Source: Anaerocolumna sp. AGMB13025 | GTDB taxonomy: Bacteria; Bacillota; Clostridia; Lachnospirales; Lachnospiraceae | Direction: 5' to 3' | DNA length: 64,000 bases | Assembly: GCF_029689925.1 (NCBI RefSeq) | Contig: NZ_CP121445.1 | Span: 1,853,001-1,917,000, forward strand | Shown here: piece by piece, positions 62,376 to 64,000 of the stretch | Numbering within the stretch: position 1 is the first letter of the stretch | Layout of the letters: the number at the start of each line of letters is the position of its first letter | The notes under the pieces: generated by a model | What the model saw: the letters and a program-made list of their open reading frames with translations, nothing else | What the model was told of the DNA's origin: nothing | Database searches by the model: none | Translations under genes and position numbers: made by a program

Positions 62376-64000
62376 ATGAAAATGCTAAGGTGGAAACGAA
62401 AAAGATTGTCATCCATAAGACAGAGATTAGTAGCAATAATATTAATGGTTACCATAGTAAGTCTGATGTCACTCGTAGTTGTTTCTTATGCCGCACTTCA
62501 TTCCATGGAGAAAAACAAGACGGAAGCGACCTTAAAAATATCTTTAAACCAAATGACCGAACATATGGATGAGGCATATTACAGTATGATTCGAATTACA
62601 CAGCAGATGAAAGAAAACGGATTCATTGGTGCCTTATTGTTGGACTATATGTCTCAGAAAAATACTTACTATATCTATAAGACAAAAAGAAAATTATCGG
62701 ATGAACTGATTAATGTAAGCTTTCCCAATTCCTCTGTTAATTTTGCCAGTTATTATGATTCTCTTAATCATAAATGCCTTTTTGATGAAAATCTGATGGT
62801 TCCGGGTTATGATCTTTTAGATGCGCCTGAGCTGGTAACCGCTGCGGGTGACAGCTTAAGGGGTTTGTCTGCCACCAAGACCAAAAAGAGTAATGGACTG
62901 GTAATCTCAATGCTCGGACAGGATTCATATCAGGATAAGCAATTATATACATATGTTGAAATGAATGTTAACGTGGATGAATATTTGGAGCAAAACTCCA
63001 ATCTGGTAGATGAAAATATAGTTCCTATTGATTTGCTGCAGCTTGATACAAGACAAATAATAAAATACAGCAGTAATGGCAGTTTTATAACAGGTGAGAG
63101 TTTTAATTTGGACAGTTTTAATGCAGAAAAAATGTATACAGGCATGAAAAACGGATATTTTATTGTTGCAAAAAGAAGTGAAATAGGATATATCAATGTA
63201 TTTGCAGTACAGGAGAAATATTATAGAAAAGAAATTTATCAATGGAGAAACCGTATCTTTTTCATACTCTTCTTGTCAACCATAATGCTTTATCTGTCGG
63301 TTTTAACAATATACCGGCTGATCTGCAGACCACTTCAATTATTCGGGCAGGAAATCGAACAGGCAGGGCAGGGAAATCTGGAAGCAGCGGAGTATGAACT
63401 TGGTATTGCAGAGTTTGATCAACTCTTAAAACAGTTCGGCAATATGAAAGGGCAAATAAGGAAACTTTTGGAGGAAGTAGAAACCGAAGAAAAAAAGCGT
63501 AGTAAGATTGAAGTTGAGAAACTCATGTATAAAATCAATCCCCATTTCCTGTTGAATACTTTAAATTCGGTTCAATGGATGGCACAGATTAACAAACAAA
63601 AGGATATAAGTGATTTTTTATCAAGCCTAATATTTTTATTATCTTACAATCTGGGTAAACAGGATGGAATAGCAACCTTCCGTTCAGAACTTGAATTCTT
63701 AAAGAAATATGTAAATCTTCAGAAAATGCGGTATGATTTTGAGGTAGATATACAGGTAGAAGAAGGAGATTATCTGGATCAGCCGACGATAAGACTTTTG
63801 TTACAGCCTTTGGTTGAAAATGCATTAAGACATGGTCTTGGAGAAACCGGGAAAGTATTTATATCTTTATTTCAGGATGAGAAAAAAGGATATATAGTAA
63901 TAACCATTAAAGACAACGGGAAGGGTTTGACCCTGGAGCAATTAGAAAAACTAAACCGGCCGTTTCAATATAAATCGGATGGAAGTGTGGAAAATGACGG
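62376..64000 (+). CDS. YesM-type sensor histidine kinase (3' end beyond window)
   Basis: 541 residues are visible from ATG 62376 and no stop is reached by the window end. A basic N-terminus (MKMLRWKRKRLSSIRQR) precedes a first membrane helix (about 20-42), an extracellular sensor region, a second helix near 295-315 and a HAMP linker. The His_kinase domain reads KINPHFLLNTLNSVQWMA (His390), and the HATPase has LLQPLVENALRHG (N-box) and DNGKGL (G-box). GGTG lies about 9 bases upstream. Only a short C-terminal part should be missing, and an AraC-type response regulator is expected next. It is a second, distinct member of the 9785 family. Confidence 0.88.
   Translation, partial: MKMLRWKRKRLSSIRQRLVAIILMVTIVSLMSLVVVSYAALHSMEKNKTEATLKISLNQMTEHMDEAYYSMIRITQQMKENGFIGALLLDYMSQKNTYYIYKTKRKLSDELINVSFPNSSVNFASYYDSLNHKCLFDENLMVPGYDLLDAPELVTAAGDSLRGLSATKTKKSNGLVISMLGQDSYQDKQLYTYVEMNVNVDEYLEQNSNLVDENIVPIDLLQLDTRQIIKYSSNGSFITGESFNLDSFNAEKMYTGMKNGYFIVAKRSEIGYINVFAVQEKYYRKEIYQWRNRIFFILFLSTIMLYLSVLTIYRLICRPLQLFGQEIEQAGQGNLEAAEYELGIAEFDQLLKQFGNMKGQIRKLLEEVETEEKKRSKIEVEKLMYKINPHFLLNTLNSVQWMAQINKQKDISDFLSSLIFLLSYNLGKQDGIATFRSELEFLKKYVNLQKMRYDFEVDIQVEEGDYLDQPTIRLLLQPLVENALRHGLGETGKVFISLFQDEKKGYIVITIKDNGKGLTLEQLEKLNRPFQYKSDGSVEND

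Overview
The window is AT-rich, Gram-positive DNA. It has strong AGGAGG-type ribosome binding sites, lipobox solute-binding proteins, YesM/AraC two-component pairs and LplB/YtcP-type sugar permeases. This fits a saccharolytic clostridium of the Lachnospiraceae (Lachnoclostridium/Anaerocolumna-like). The genus is inferred from gene content only; there is no rRNA in the window.

Layout. (1) 1-8877: a divergent locus with a 5'-cut GH94-type oligoglucan phosphorylase on the minus strand, facing two sugar permeases, a solute-binding lipoprotein, a LacI regulator and an endonuclease/exonuclease/phosphatase-family protein. Both divergent promoters are near consensus and each has a palindromic LacI-type operator just downstream. 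The gene set resembles beta-1,2-oligoglucan uptake and phosphorolysis loci. (2) 9785-18488: a YesM-type kinase and AraC-type response regulator, then a second importer and a GH1 beta-glucosidase. (3) 19076-27088: small accessory genes: a frameshifted Nudix gene, an SDR with a MerR regulator, a secreted YiiX-like cysteine hydrolase, a lipoprotein, two paralogous AraC regulators and a TetR regulator. (4) 27194-29569: a Lon protease sharing an operator-like site with the TetR gene. (5) 29801-36316: a third importer and a GH78 alpha-L-rhamnosidase. (6) 36461-41355: a truncated KdpD-like kinase, then a TetR regulator divergent from an ABC exporter. (7) 42260-55160: two very large secreted glycanases, GH5 plus a beta-helix domain (2483 aa) and GH81 (1673 aa), both rich in discoidin, chitobiase-C-terminal-like and CBM6 modules; together they look like a beta-1,3-glucan degrading pair. 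(8) 55479-62126: a ferritin-like small protein, a SIMPL protein, a second LacI regulator and a fused 4-alpha-glucanotransferase/glycogen phosphorylase. (9) 62376-end: a second YesM-type kinase, cut by the window edge.

How it works together: secreted glycanases cut beta-glucan; three CUT1-type importers, none with its own ATPase gene here, take up oligosaccharides; cytoplasmic GH94, GH1, GH78 and MalQ-GlgP enzymes convert them to sugars and sugar phosphates. Each locus has its own regulator.

The most unusual content is intergenic. There are at least six A/G-rich or otherwise distinctive tandem-repeat arrays, two long single hairpins with 31-34 bp perfect arms, a three-copy MITE-like family with GGYAATTGCGAAAC ends, and a recurrent multi-hairpin leader (GTGGCAGTATCGC..GCGATATGCAATGGGTG) directly before the start codons of three unrelated genes. 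No CRISPR array, tRNA, rRNA, transposase or phage gene was seen.
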